The notes under the pieces: model-generated
What the model was told of the DNA's origin: nothing
Databases searched by the model: none
What the model saw: only the letters and a program-made list of their open reading frames with translations
In this document: positions 1 to 12,200 of the stretch, piece after piece
Layout: each line of letters begins with the position of its first letter
Position numbering within the stretch: position 1 is the stretch's first letter
Position numbers and translations under genes: made by a program
Source: Augochlora pura
Lineage: Eukaryota; Arthropoda; Insecta; Hymenoptera; Halictidae
Length of the DNA stretch: 64,000 nucleotides
Assembly: GCF_028453695.1 (NCBI RefSeq)
Contig: NC_135782.1
Coordinates: 248,001-312,000 of the forward strand
Direction of reading: 5' to 3'

Positions 1-772
1 CGCGCGCGACACTACGTCTTCTCGTCGATAGGATCCTGAGTCGCGAAACCGTATGCGACCCGGACGTTTGCACGAGCCTCTCTTGGGGAGCCGATTGAAT
101 AATTGCAGATTCTGTACTTAGCGTTCCCACTCCGCTTCCTCCATTTTACCTCCGTCGATCGTCTCTCTCTCTCCTCTCGATCCATGACGTCTTCGTTCTC
201 TCTTCGACCCCTACGTTATCGCGTCGGTTGCGTGTCCGTCGCCCGTCCATCGTCCATCCGTCGCCGCTCGTAATTCTCGAACGGGTTCCTTCGACAAGAA
301 TTCGATCGGAATCCGAGAAGCGGCTCGTAGCAGCGTCGCGGCTCAGAAAAGCGTTAGATCGTGAAAACACGAGAGGCTGAAAGCTCGAAATCGCCGCGTG
401 GCATGTACGGACAGAGGGTGACAGGACAAACGTCGACCGCTTAGCGGAATTGCTCTTTCCGTGCCCCTGTTTGCTCGCGGCCGATTCGTTTACCTTCTCT
501 CCCTGTACACGTCCGGTTCTCGGGTTGGTTTCCTCCCACGGAATGCTACTTTCTGTGATCGATTTCCTTTGCACGCGGTTCGGCAGGAAAAACGGAAACA
601 ACCACTCCCGGTTTGTTTCGGCGGTGGTCGGACATCGTGCAACCTCGTCGCATCCTCGCCTCGAAGACCGACGAGACGCGTCGCGCCCTTCCATTCGTGG
701 TGGTCGCGAGGACCGGGTCGTTTCACGGTACATGCACGGTGCGGGAACTCGCGAGCGCAACGGAATAGAACG
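1..772. other. 5' flank of the mXR-type receptor gene
   Basis: CpG-rich sequence upstream of the receptor start codon. Long overlapping ORFs occur on both strands here, as expected of GC-rich DNA, but none resembles a protein family and none has convincing splice structure. It probably contains the promoter and 5' UTR of the downstream gene; no TATA box or other core element stands out. Confidence 0.5.
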
Positions 773-3700
773 ATGGTCGGAGTACTGAGGATCGCGCTTC
801 TTTCCTCGTTGCTGTCGAGTCTCGAGCGTCAAGCGAACGTCGAGGGCAGCGTGGCCTACGCGAACATCACCGGACACATTATCTTGGGCGGCCTGTTCCC
901 CGTTCACCGAAGAGGCAGCGGAGGCAACAGTTGCGGCGAGATCCAGGTGAGATGAAGCTGCCGCGCGCGACCTGCTCCATACCGTTCGCGTTCCATCGTT
1001 CAATTTCCTTTGGTTTCAGATCGAGGACGGAGTTCAACCTCTGGAGGCCATGCTGTACACCGTTGAACGCATCAACGAGAATCCGGCGATTCTTCCAGGC
1101 ATACGATTAGGTGCGCTGGCCTTCGACACGTGCGACAACCCGAGCTACGCGCTGGAACAGGCGTTCTACTTTGTGAAAGGTAGATTCTTTTCGACCAAGC
1201 CCCCGAAAAGAAACCGATTTTCGATCAATCGTTTCGCGACTACGTTTTCTCCTATAGGTTCGATCGCTCGCGGCAGTCGGCACGGGGAAGAAGAGTTCCG
1301 ATGCGAGGATCGAAGTGCTCCGAGGTTCATGGACGGAGGATTCGACGACGTGATCGCGGTGCTCGGGGCGCAGTCGAGTTCGGTCACCATCCAGGTGAGC
1401 TTTTTTGTTCGCGAGACCAGACGACCCGCGCTCCGTGTACCCGTACGATCGAGATTCATTGGATTCGCAGGTCGCGTCGGTGCTGACGCTCTTCTCGATC
1501 CCGCAAATCTCGTACATGGCCACGTCGCCGTTCTTGAGCAGCAAAGAAAGATTCCCGCAGTTCTTCCGGACGGTACCGAGCGACGTGAACCAAGCCCGCG
1601 CCATGCTCGAGATACTTCGGTGAGTGTGTACGGCTTCCTACGGAGTCCTTGGATTCCTCGATTCGTAACCGAAAACTAACGAGAACGTTCCTTTTCCGAC
1701 AGACGGTTCGAGTGGTCGTACGCGTCGATCGTTTACTCGGACTCGGAGTACGGCGATCACGGATACGAGACGCTGATCTCCCTGGCGAACGAGTACTCGA
1801 TCTGCTTCACCGCTCCGCACAGGATCAAAGAGGACCGATTCACGGATCAAGATTACGACGAAGTGGTTCACAGCATCGTCGAGAAAACCGACGTCCGAGG
1901 TAAATCGATCGCGGACCGTTTGCTACCCGGTTCGATGTCCGTTATTCGCTATCGACCGTTTCCAGTGGTGGTGCTGTTCGCGGAAAAATCGGCGACTCTG
2001 CGCGTGTTGGAGGCGGCGAGTCGAATGGGTCTACATTCGAAGTTCGTTTGGTTGGGCAGCGACTCGTGGCCGGATCGGATCGACGAAGAACGGAAGAGTA
2101 GCGTGTTCGAGATGGAGGGAGCGCTCGCCGTGCAGCCCCTCTACGCCCCGCTCTCGGGCTTCGACGAATATTTCACGGCCCTGACGCTTCGGCACGAGAA
2201 ACAGAATCCTTGGTTCCGCGAATTCTGGTACAAGTATCACGGATGCGGCTACTCGAGCGAGGAACTCAGGTCCGAGGAGGGGTGCGCGGACCCGAATCTC
2301 CGAATCGATCGATCCAACGGATACAAGCAACGACGCTTCCTGCATTTCGTTCGAGACGCGGTCTACGCGGTCGCATACGCTCTGCGCGACGCGCAGACGG
2401 ACAACTGTGGCTCAGGATACTACGGCATATGCGAACGAATGCGATCCATGGACGGAGAAACGTTCTCTCGTTATCTGTCCAACGTTTCGTTCGCGGGTAA
2501 GTCCATCGATATGGAAATCGAAAGCGACGTCGATATCAAAATTTTAAACGTTTCCCTTTCCGCAGACGAGTCGGGCTATGGATTCGAATTCGTGAACCAA
2601 GTGGACGGGCCGCCGAGATACTCGATTCTGAACTTTCGACGAACCACGAACGGCTCCTACCGATGGACGATCGTAGGGAATTACACGCGTATGTCTTTTG
2701 CCGTGAACACCGCGTTTACCGTTTTCGTTTCTATCTTCGTTCCGTTTCCACAGCGAACGAACAAGGCCGGGCGGAGCTTCGGTTGGATCGCGAGAAGATG
2801 AAGTTCCGAGGGGAGACGGACTTCCCGGCGTCCTCCTGTTCGAGACCGTGCGGCTCCGACCGGATCATGGTGCGAGCGAAGGAGGACCCGTGCTGCTGGA
2901 GGTGCCAGAGCTGCGGCCTCTACCGATATCGGGTCGACGAGCACAGGTGCGAGGACTGCGCGCGGGGAACCCGGCCCACGGAAAACGGCACCGGCTGCGA
3001 GCCGATTCCCGAGCAGTTCGTCGACCACTCGAACCCGTGGGCGATCGCCGCCATGGCGGTTGCCGTTCTCGGTAAGCCTCGACGCACCTTCTCCCCGATC
3101 CCTCCCGCGCGCGCGCCTCCTCCACGCGTTCGTACCTCTTCTCGTGTCCGCAGGCATATCGTTGACCGGTTTCGTTTTCTCGGTGTTCTGGTGGTATCGC
3201 GAGACACCGATGATCAAAGCCTCCGGCCGCGAGTTGTCGTTCCTGCTGCTGGTCGGCGCGCTCGCCAGTTTCTCGATCACGTTCGCGATCGTGGCCAAGC
3301 CGAGCACCGCCAGCTGCGCCGTCGTCCGCTTCGGCATCGGATTTTGCTACACGCTCTGCTACGCCGCGCTGGTGACCAAGATCAATAGGATCCACCGGAT
3401 ATTCAACGATCCCGGTCCGAGCCCGCGAAAGCGACGGTAGGAGAGCAACGAGGTCGTTTGGTCGCACAGACGATTTCACTCGCGTTTCCATCGCAGGTTC
3501 ACCAGTCCGAGGTCGCAGCTGACGATCGCGGGCATCCTGACGCTCGCGGAGGTTGCCTTCGACGCGGCCTGGCTGCTGAGGGAACCGCCGTCGGTGACCA
3601 ACTCGTACCCCAGCAGGGAAGCGAACGTCAGAATCTGCCGCGGCTCCGAAGACGGATCGTACGTGATCGGTTTGGCGTATCCGTTCGTACTGACGGGTAA

Positions 3701-4150
3701 GTCTGGTTCGCGATTGGTCGAACCGCGGCGACTTGATTCTAATACGGCGAAATTGCTCGCGTTTCAGTGGCGTCCACGTTCTACGCGATCAAGACCAGAA
3801 AGTGCCCGGAGGGATTCAACGAGACTCGGCTGATCGGGTTCGCGAACTACGCGACGATCGTCCTGTGGCTCGCGTTCGTGCCCCTCTACCTGGCCTCGGT
3901 CAGCAACGTGGTCAGAGCGATCACGTTGGCGCTCTCGTTGTCGCTGAACGGCCTGGTGCAGTTGCTCTGTCTCTTTCTGCCGAAAGTTTACGTGGTGCTG
4001 ATCAAGCCGGAGAAGAACACGAGGGAGCTGGTGATGTCGAGATCGCCGCACGCCGGATCGTCGAATCCGACGGTGACGATACCGCTCGAGACTCCCTCTC
4101 GGTCGCCATCGATCGCGACGCGATCCGCCCGTTCCGAGCCCCATCCTTAG
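773..4150 (+). CDS. mtt: Metabotropic glutamate receptor-like class C GPCR, mXR/mangetout type
   Basis: Eleven coding exons: 773-946, 1020-1179, 1258-1394, 1471-1619, 1703-1899, 1966-2496, 2566-2688, 2754-3071, 3154-3436, 3497-3696, 3768-4150. All introns are short GT-AG and phases close to 884 residues. Order: signal-like N-terminus, Venus-flytrap ligand domain (about 30-485), cysteine-rich linker (CCWRCQSC, about 515-580), seven membrane segments (about 588-830), short tail. Numbering runs 13 below mGluR1. The residues that hold the amino-acid backbone are kept: S152, T175, D195, Y223, D305. The side-chain carboxylate contacts are not: mGluR1 R78 is Q58 and K409 is R432; mGluR2 R57 and R61 become D and P. 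That pattern is known for the insect mXR/mangetout branch, which does not respond to glutamate. The 773 ATG is the first in frame before the conserved GGLFPVH block. Plasma-membrane Gi/o-type signalling is inferred from the family. Confidence 0.88.
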
Positions 4151-4885
4151 AGACTCGGATCGGCTCCGCGCCAAGGGAAAAGAGGATCGCTCACGGTAAC
4201 AGAGATCTTTGCAGACAGGTGTGCGCGGGTTCGTATATTTCCAGATTTTCATATTTCTAGATTTCTAACAGAACTGTTTCCACACGCAGCCGACAACAGA
4301 CGCAACAGAATCTTTAGACAACGACTTAAAACGAACAAACACCCGCAGATGGTTAACGCCTACGATAAGAAGAAAACGCGCGAATCCTTTCAAGAACTGG
4401 ACGAGTTCTCGAGGTCGTCGCATCGAGGAATTCGCTCTTGGAAGACGTCGACTCTCCGTACGACGACGAAAAGAATCGAAAACGATCGATAGAAACCGGT
4501 GCAAAATCGGTGAAACGAAGCTTATCCTAAGGTCGGCGAGGTTCGCGCGAGACGGATCGTGGGACGCGCAGAATTTCGAAAGACGAGCGAGATTTATTGA
4601 GCGTTGAGCAGTCGAGTTGAGCCAGGAGCTGCGCGTTCCGCGTCGCCTTGAAGGATCGACGTCCGATCCGTGCCCGCGCCGACCCGAGCCGACCTATGCG
4701 AAGCGTGTCACTTCGCTCCGAAGGCCTTTCATTTTCATGGACGGAACAATTGATAAGGACTCAAAAGACGCGGCGATGCTAAGCGCGCTTCGCCGCGCCA
4801 TCCACCGCTCGATCACTCGCACTTACGCTATCCGTAGGCTGTTTAGAGTCTACGCGCTATGTACAATTCCGTATAGGATTTAAAG
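4151..4885. other. Convergent 3' UTR space between the GPCR and the Grindelwald-like gene
   Basis: The two genes end 735 bases apart on opposite strands. No coding exon is visible. The minus-strand gene has a clear AATAAA (4593-4598 as TTTATT on +). No canonical AATAAA is seen for the plus-strand receptor within this space, so its transcript may use a variant signal or overlap the neighbour. Confidence 0.5.
4593..4598 (-). terminator. Polyadenylation signal of the Grindelwald-like gene
   Basis: AATAAA on the minus strand, about 290 bases past the stop codon at 4886. It is a reasonable 3' end signal for this gene; the cleavage site itself cannot be seen. Confidence 0.5.
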
Positions 4886-6405
4886 TCAAAACGAACTTTC
4901 GCGATCTCTCCGAACTTGGACGGACACTGGACTGGGAGTCATGGCAGGATTGTCGTAGGCGTAGTCCAGGGTGGTGTCCTCGCTCGGATGTCTTCCGGAC
5001 AGAGACAGGGTCGTCGTGGTCGTGTTCGGCGTGCCGTTGTCGGCCGCTGCGGGGCTTCCCGCTGCCTCGTTCGCCCGTCCCTGTCCCTGTCCCCCCTGGC
5101 CCTGCCCGCTCCGAATTCCAGCCTGATTTTCCATTCGGCTGCCGCTGCGATTCTCGATCCGGTTCTCGATCCGATTCTCAATGCGATTCTCGATCCCGAT
5201 CGTGGCCCCCGGATCTCGGGACGGCGCCACGGTCGCGCTGATCGTCGGCATCACGAGTTTAGGACCGGTTCGCCTGTAGCCTGCCGCCTCCGCGTCGTCC
5301 GTGGTCTTGTTGTTGTTCTCGTGATTGTTGCTCTTGTTCACCGGAGTTTTCTGAAACACGTCGGCACACCGGACGGTCAAAGAGAGAGTAATTCGAGCTT
5401 GGGTTCACGGTCGCTCCGACCGGACTCACCTTTCGCCATTTTCCGGAAAACAGTCGGCGCGAAGCACCTCCGATGGTTTTCCATCGGACAAACCTGCTCG
5501 CGAGCAGGCACGCCACCGCCACCAGGGAGATGAAGGCTACCACGATCGCCGCCGTCGAATAGTCCCGCTGCCTGGCCACTTCACCTGTCGGTCGGGAGGA
5601 ACGTTGCTTATTATTTGCCGACGCCGACGCGTCGACGAATCGAGTTCGAACGCGCGAATACTTGCCATCGGCTACGCTGGCTCTACTTACTTCGTAGATC
5701 TTCGTATTGGCGCTCCACGCGCGTCAGCAGGTACACTGCAATAGAAATCGTCGAATGTTTCTAGGCGGTCGGATGCGGAGAAATGGTCGGCTAGCTGGCG
5801 AGTACTCGACCGCGGCTTTCTCCGTGTGACGGGACGCGAACGGGAAAGCAGGAGACCGTGTGGAAGGAAAAGAGGCAGAGAAACGGGCAGTTGGGTTAGG
5901 CAGGTAGGCACAGGTAGGCAGGGGGCAGGCAGGCGCAGGAATGAGTCATCGAGCGCGTTCGCGTGTGCCGCGCGCCTTGTGCTTTGTGGCGTGTGGGAAG
6001 TCGACGGAGGGACGGTGGTCAGGTGTAAAGTCAACGGACTCGGGCCTACCTTCTGCGCGGATGCATGCTTTTCCTACAGAGGTTGGCCTACTGGCTACGT
6101 TCGCTTTCTTTCTTTCTTTCGATCGATCTTGAAACACGGATAGGACACGCGAGGCGCGTTCGAGCTTGAGTTACTCCCGAGCTGTTACCTCGACAATAAG
6201 CGTTGCACTCCTTCTCCAGGTAGTTGTCCTCGTCGCAGATATTGGAGCACGGTGTGCACAGGTTGTTGTGCTTGTTGCAGTATTCGGTGACGGGGCAGAC
6301 GTCGCCGCAGTTTTCCCTTCGCGTGTTCATTCCCTCGGCCGTCGGACCCGCGAAACCCGCGATTCCCGCGAGCAAAAGCCCCGCGGCGAGAGTCTCGACG
6401 CTCAT
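4886..6405 (-). CDS. grnd: Grindelwald-like single-pass TNF receptor
   Basis: Four coding exons on the minus strand: 6405-6189, 5735-5691, 5584-5430, 5350-4886, giving 293 residues. A cleavable signal peptide (about 1-24) is followed by a small extracellular domain with eight cysteines at about 33-71 (pattern C-C-C-C-C-C-C-C starting NCGDVC and ending CNAYC). A 45-base exon links to one membrane segment (about 98-117, AAIVVAFISLVAVACLLAS), a basic stop-transfer patch and a roughly 155-residue cytoplasmic tail. The eight-Cys domain, type I topology and size fit Grindelwald, the insect receptor for the TNF ligand Eiger that signals to JNK; Wengen has a different cysteine domain. The tail carries four perfect IENR repeats (192-207), low-complexity Gly/Gln, and a conserved-looking end (DYAYDNPAMTPSP). 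Assignment is from architecture, not an alignment. Confidence 0.65.
5165..5215 (-). repeat. 12-base tandem repeat encoding IENR x4
   Basis: Four consecutive 12-base units, slightly diverged at third positions, encode Ile-Glu-Asn-Arg four times in the cytoplasmic tail of the Grindelwald-like receptor. The silent differences suggest the repeat is not brand new. Confidence 0.8.
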
Positions 6406-8175
6406 GTCGTCTCGCCGAGCGACGTGGTCCTATTCTCGCCTCGCCTCTCAACGTAGATCCACCGAAACGTGTTCGTGGCGAACCATGCTTGTCCTGAAAC
6501 TATCGCGGGATCGGCTCGCCTTAGAAAATGGTGCTCGGCTTTGCCAAGGATACGCGCGAGAAAGGGAGAAGCGAGAAAAGACGCGCGCGAACGAGACGGA
6601 GCATCCGATCGGAGAGCCGGTCGAAGAAAGACGCTGCGCGTGAGTCACCGGGCGGTATCGCGCTTCGAACTAGTCTCGAACGATCCTTGTGCGCCGCCTG
6701 TTCGGAAAACGTTTCGCCTCGAATCAAGTACCGCTAGCGAGTGCAGCACTGAGTCGCGTCGCGTTACGATCGCTCGCGTCTCGTATCTTCGATCCGTTCC
6801 TCTATCGGAAATACCGATGCGTCGCTACGTGGCGCGACTCGACAGGTAGCTACGTCGCCGTCCCTTCGCGGCCTCTCCGCCCATCGGCTATTCTTTCGAT
6901 CTCGTGCTTCGGACCTCTCCCCGATTTCGTTGGACATTGGCGTCGCGATGCTGGGAATGTTCTCGTAAAAAAATGTGTGCGGAATCAGAGGGAACAACAG
7001 AAAATACAGTCGTACCTGGCACCTTGCGGTACCAGATCGACGCGCGGACGTGGATCGTCGTCGCAAGGACGCGCGTCTCGAGACTCGAGACGAAGCGTCC
7101 GTGGAAGGAGCCGCGCGCGACGCGACGCCTCGAACGCGAACGTAGCGAGTCGAGGAACGGTTTTACTACGGAGAGATCGGATCGTGGCTGGTAGCGGTCG
7201 ATCGGGGACAGGAATGCCGTCCGACCGGTTTCGCCTTTGCGAGCCGCGTGCGATCACCGCGTACCGACACTAGCAGCGCCTACGTCTTCTACGAATTCTA
7301 GGTAGCCTGGAGCAGCGACGAGTCGCGAATATTTGCGACAACTTGAACGCCTGGACGGAACGATCGCTTCGCGATGGCGGAATCGGTTTCGCCATCGTTT
7401 CGTCTTCGACCCCAAAGATCGTACGCGCCTGCGTCCGCGAGCACGCGCGCGACCGATTCTCGGCGGTCCACTTCCGTTCCAACGATTCCGCGACCGAACT
7501 CGGAGCACGTCTCGATCGCGCGCGTTCTCTTACTTGGTTATCGGTTGGTCCGAGATCGGCAAACTCGATCGGGTCGTCCGACGAGCACCGTCGGCCGTTC
7601 GCATATCGTCGACGGTCCCGGAAAGGAAAACGCGTCGCCTCCTCGAGCGTTCGCGGTAAACTGTCGATCGCGGGCAGAGACGAGAGCCGAGAGCCCTGCG
7701 AGCTACCAGGCTACCACCTTGCTTCCTGCCACTACCGCCTGCAGCGCACCTGAATACAAATCCCACCTCGGCATCTCGCCGCTGCTCCGCCTCTACGTCT
7801 CTCCATCACTCGTCGTTCCAGCACCAACACCGATGCCGACACCAGCCGAGTCAAGTTCCCCTCTGCCTCCCACTAACCCCACCCCGACGTCCAAACCGTC
7901 TCCCTGGCGATTGTTACCTGTTCGTCGGCCGCTGCCTAGCTCGACTCGACTAGGCTCGTATCGAATCGTCTTCAAAGTCGAGGCGACTTACCTGTTGCGA
8001 CGAACGAGGCGAGAGAGGGTTGCTCGCCCAACGCCGGCGCGTTTACGGTGTTCGCTCGAAATCGAAGAACAGCCATGACCCTCCGCAACCGCCCGGAACG
8101 TCGACGGTCGAAGCTATACGGTTCAGGGTGGAACGAACAACTCTGGACGGTGCGAGCTTGACAGCGTGTCCGCGC

Positions 8176-8181
8176 TTTATT
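8176..8181 (-). terminator. Candidate polyadenylation signal of the Grb7/10/14-like gene
   Basis: AATAAA on the minus strand about 1 kb after the adaptor stop codon at 9201. It is the first canonical signal I noticed downstream of that gene. Confidence 0.4.
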
Positions 8182-8334
8182 ATTCTTTTATCGAACGTCG
8201 CGTCGGATCGAGCACAAATTTGGTGTCTCTCGATCTTCGTACCGCACGGAGTCGTGTCGTGGTACAACTTTCCGTTATTGTTCGTACAAAATATATATCA
8301 TTGTAACGATTTGTATCTACGATAATCGGTTTGT

Positions 8335-8490
8335 AGTAATAGTAATAATAACCATAATTGTAATCATAACCGTAGTCGTCGTTATTATCATCGTTGCAGC
8401 AAGCACGAGCGTCGCTATTAACAACGCGACAACGACAATGATAATAATAGCAACAACAACGATAACAGTAATAATAATAATGACAACGAC
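8335..8490. repeat. AT-rich degenerate trinucleotide tract
   Basis: Runs of TAA, TAG, ACA and ACG triplets in a mosaic of interrupted microsatellites. They produce hydrophobic or Leu-rich spurious ORFs on the minus strand. Confidence 0.7.
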
Positions 8491-8784
8491 AACCGAGACC
8501 CGGGCAAGAAGAAGACGAAGCGGAAAATTAAATTGCAAACGATACGTCGTCGGTCCGTGTACCGCGTTGACGAGCGCGCGGACATCGACGTCGCGCGGCC
8601 ATCGGAATAAGAAATCGAGATTGAATAACCGCTATCAAAGTCGATTCTTCGAACCGAAAAGCACGCGCGAGCATCGCATCCCCGAGTGTATCGATCGTCG
8701 TTGGTAAAACGTCGGTTGTAGACGGGCAAGTCGCGACGGCGGACTCGCGAAACAGAGTCGCCGGATCTCGGCAATTTTTACGGA

Positions 8785-8835
8785 TTTCGTAGATTTCATA
8801 GATTTCGTAGATTCCGTAGATTTCGTAGACTTTGT
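8785..8835 (+). repeat. 9-base tandem repeat (TTCGTAGAT-like)
   Basis: About five near-identical nonamers (TTTCGTAGA with single-base variants) in tandem, in the probable 3' UTR of the adaptor gene. Confidence 0.8.
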
Positions 8836-9200
8836 AGCTTTTGCAGGTTCCGAGCAAGTTCCACGAGCCGCTACCGGTGCGCGTCCGGTCAGCGACTCTG
8901 GCGCAACGGTGAAACGATGATACGGTGATACGGTGATGATGATTGCTTTTGTGTGTCCGACCGACCAAAAGCGTTCGAGGTTCGCCGTGCTAACCGGCGC
9001 GATGCAATGCAATGTAACGCAAGGACGCAACGGCGCCGACTAGTCGGTTCGCCATCCTCGGGTGCACGCGCTCCCGGCGCGTCGCAGCCTGCAGCTCACA
9101 GACTCCACTTGCTGTAACTGCAGAGGCACAAACTCCAGCAACCCGATTGCGTCGAGGCATTTCCGGAGGGCCGTTCTAGGCAATCGGGCCGCCCAAAATC

Positions 9201-12200
9201 CTATCCTCGGAGAGACTCGTGGCTCGCGTAGCTCTCGGGCCGATCGTTGGCGGTCGCGACGAGCCGAGGAGCGGTCTCGGTCGGCGACGGCGGCGACGCG
9301 GGCGACGGTGGCGAGGCCGGCGACGGCGGCGAGGGTGGCGTGGGGGACGAGGGCGACGCTACGCCGTCGTCCGCGATCGGCAGGGACGCCGGAACCACGT
9401 TCTGCACGTAATGCGTCAGTCTCGTGGGCAAGGAGCCCGCGTTCAGCTGGTAGAACGCGATCAACTGCAGCAGGTCGTAGAACTTGGTGGCTCCCTTGTC
9501 GAGCGTGTACAGCCAACAGTTGCATCGCTCGTCGAAAACCTGAAACAACGTCGTCCGGTCGTATTCGGCTCTCTCTTCGTCTCGACTAGGATCGCGCAGG
9601 AGCGAGCAATCTTACCGGCTGTATCTGCGCGTGGAACACTTTGTCGCTGTATTTGTAGGTCAACACGTACGCTCCCAAGTTGCTCTTGCTTTCGCGAACC
9701 AGGAACACGCTGAAACAACGGAAACGCGAAACTGTAGGCCACGTCGAATCCTCGAGATCTCTGCCGCGATCACGGTCGAAGGATTTCGGACACAATCTCG
9801 GTCTTACCCGTCCACCGATCCGTGATCTCTGACGATCGCCGCCGCGATGTCCCTCTTGAGTCCCCTGTGAAACCACGGCTGCAAAACGTGGATCCCGTCG
9901 TCGAGTCCGTGCAGCCTGACCACCGCGCAGCCCGGCGGCGGTCTCGAGAACGGCCTCCAGGTCCGCCTCCAATCGATCCCCTCGCTCTCCGCGATACCCT
10001 TTGCTTCCTTCGGATCGTCCACGATCCTTCCGACGCTTCCCGTGAAGTCCATGGCCACGAGCGACCGCACCGACTCCTACGAAAACGCATCGTGCAGACT
10101 CGTGACAATTTACCCTGTGAGCTGCTTCGCGAAGCGGGCAGCGATCACTGCCCGACGAGGTTCTCTCGCGGCTCGATCGCTCGAGCAGCGCGACGCCGTT
10201 CGTCCGTCGCTCTTTCAATAAGTCAAAAAGTCGCGCTGCGATGAATACGATACCTCTCGGCTTCGCGTTACCATCGAAAAAATGGGCCGCGAAATGGCGA
10301 CGCAGGAGAGGGAAAAGTTTTCCGGGGATGCGGGAACAGCTTCCATGTTCGGTCGGAACAGATCAACGTTCCGAGAAGGAATACTCGCCAATCTGGAAAC
10401 CAGCGGCGGCGTCGAGCGACGAAACCCCCCCGTCGCAACAGGGCGGGAGGAAGGGAGGGAGGGAGGGATAGAGAGAGAGAGAGAGAGAGATCGTTCAATG
10501 TCAAGGTTGTCGAAGCGCAGGCGCGCGAAATCGACCGTCCCCGTACGAGCGACCGAGATCGTTGTCGATGAGATACGCGAACACCGTAATCCGTAATCGC
10601 GGCGTGCAACGAGAAACATCCAACTGGGGCGCAGGCCGGAAGGAAACAAGATGAACAAGATCGGTTTCGGCCGATCGACGATATTGATTTCAGTTTTGAT
10701 TTCAGCCTCGTTTCGGAGGAAACACCGCGGTTCGATGGAGAGCGGCGCTTCCTCCGGATGATCGATAGCCAGGTGCGCGTAGCAACGGCCTAGGGCCTAA
10801 GACACGGGGCATCGGGGTCTGGAAGAGTCCGAGGTAAATCTCGCGTCGATTCGCCGATTCGTTTTGGCGCGGTTTACATCGAGTAGCGGCCGTTTCTCGC
10901 GAAATTCTGCGAAACGATCGACGCGCGCGTGAACACTCACGTTGGACACATTGTAGGAAGAGTATCGCTCCTTCGCGCTATCCCCGCTGGTTTGCTCGCA
11001 CTGTTTGTTCTTGTAGGCTCTGTAGTTGTCCCTGAGCTGCTTGCCGTACTGCGAAAACAGAAACGAATCATCAGGCTGGCAAGATGCTTGCGATCTCGCT
11101 CACGGCATTACGCTCAATGCGGTTTATACTTTGAGGATGTTTAAGGGCCGAAAGATGGACGACGACCGGGGGAAGATCGACAACGGGATTCCTGTTACCT
11201 TGGCGAGTCTCATGGCCGTGAGCCAGCAAACGCGGGATCTTTCCGTTTGAAATGCGACCACCTTGACGCAGGATTCTCCGGCCACGGTGCTTTTGGTTTC
11301 TCCGGTGTTGGACGGTTTCAGGCACAGGCCCCACTCGAACGGCGCGCGGAACGGTCCCTTCGCGTTCGCGATCTTGTACACCACGAAATCCGACAAGTGG
11401 GCGAAAGTGGTTAGTCGCTCAGTCCTCTGAAAGCATTCGATCGCATCAGAATTGGTCGCGCGAACGAAGGACGGGGAAGAGCCCGTTTCGCTTCTCCTTT
11501 TCCTCCGATCTCTGCCCCGAGGTCGTCGACGCTCGCGGGAACACCCGGCGCCCCGCGAGACCGCCGATTTTCATAATCCGGAAGCATCGATTCGAATCGG
11601 ACGGGCGGCATTGAAAACGCGGAAGCGAGGCGGCGACGACAGCTAGTGCTGGGCAAAGGGGCGGGGAAAGGGACAGGGCAAGGCAAAACGCTTAGAGAGG
11701 CGCGGCAATGGCCGAACCGGAACCGGTTTCCGAGTAATTCCAGAAGCGCGATCCGTCATACGCGCGGAAATGCGACGAACGAGCGACGTGTAGCGGGAGC
11801 CAATGTCGTACACCGAATTAGAAACGGGGATGGGGAACCACCTCGCGTTACAGATTTCGGCAGAGGACGGCAACCGGTCGACCGGTTCGACGAGCGAGGC
11901 CAAGCTTACGATGCTCGATCGATCAGAGTTTTTTTACATCGGGCCTAACCTCGCCAAAAACGACACCTCGCCGAGACTAAGGCGACGGTTGACGACCGCC
12001 GGACGGGTCTTCCGGCTGTCATCCGTTCTAGCTCGTTGGAAGAAAGTGTGCTCGCGGAAGGCGACCGATCCGATCCGACGTCGCATCGTCGGACGATCGG
12101 GACTCAGTTTCCGAAGGATCTAGCCACGGAGTAGGGAAAGAAGGGAAAGGGGAAGAGGAAGAGAAGGCAGAGTTGCCTTTTGGTAAGAGGACCGTGTCGC

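Larger units (their letters stand above)
6406..9200. other. Intergenic region, Grindelwald-like promoter side and Grb adaptor 3' UTR
   Basis: CpG-rich between 6.4 and 8.1 kb, then AT-rich simple repeats. The longest ORF (7374-8078, +, 234 residues, ATG start) has biased Ser/Pro/Arg/Thr composition and no family resemblance, so I do not call it a gene. The stretch from about 8176 to 9200 is probably the 3' UTR of the minus-strand adaptor gene, because AATAAA lies at 8176-8181 on that strand. Confidence 0.5.

Noticed and set aside
7374..8078. 234-codon ATG ORF on the plus strand
   Set aside because: Biased Ser/Pro/Arg/Thr composition in GC-rich DNA, no motif, no splice partner, and overlapping ORFs in other frames.
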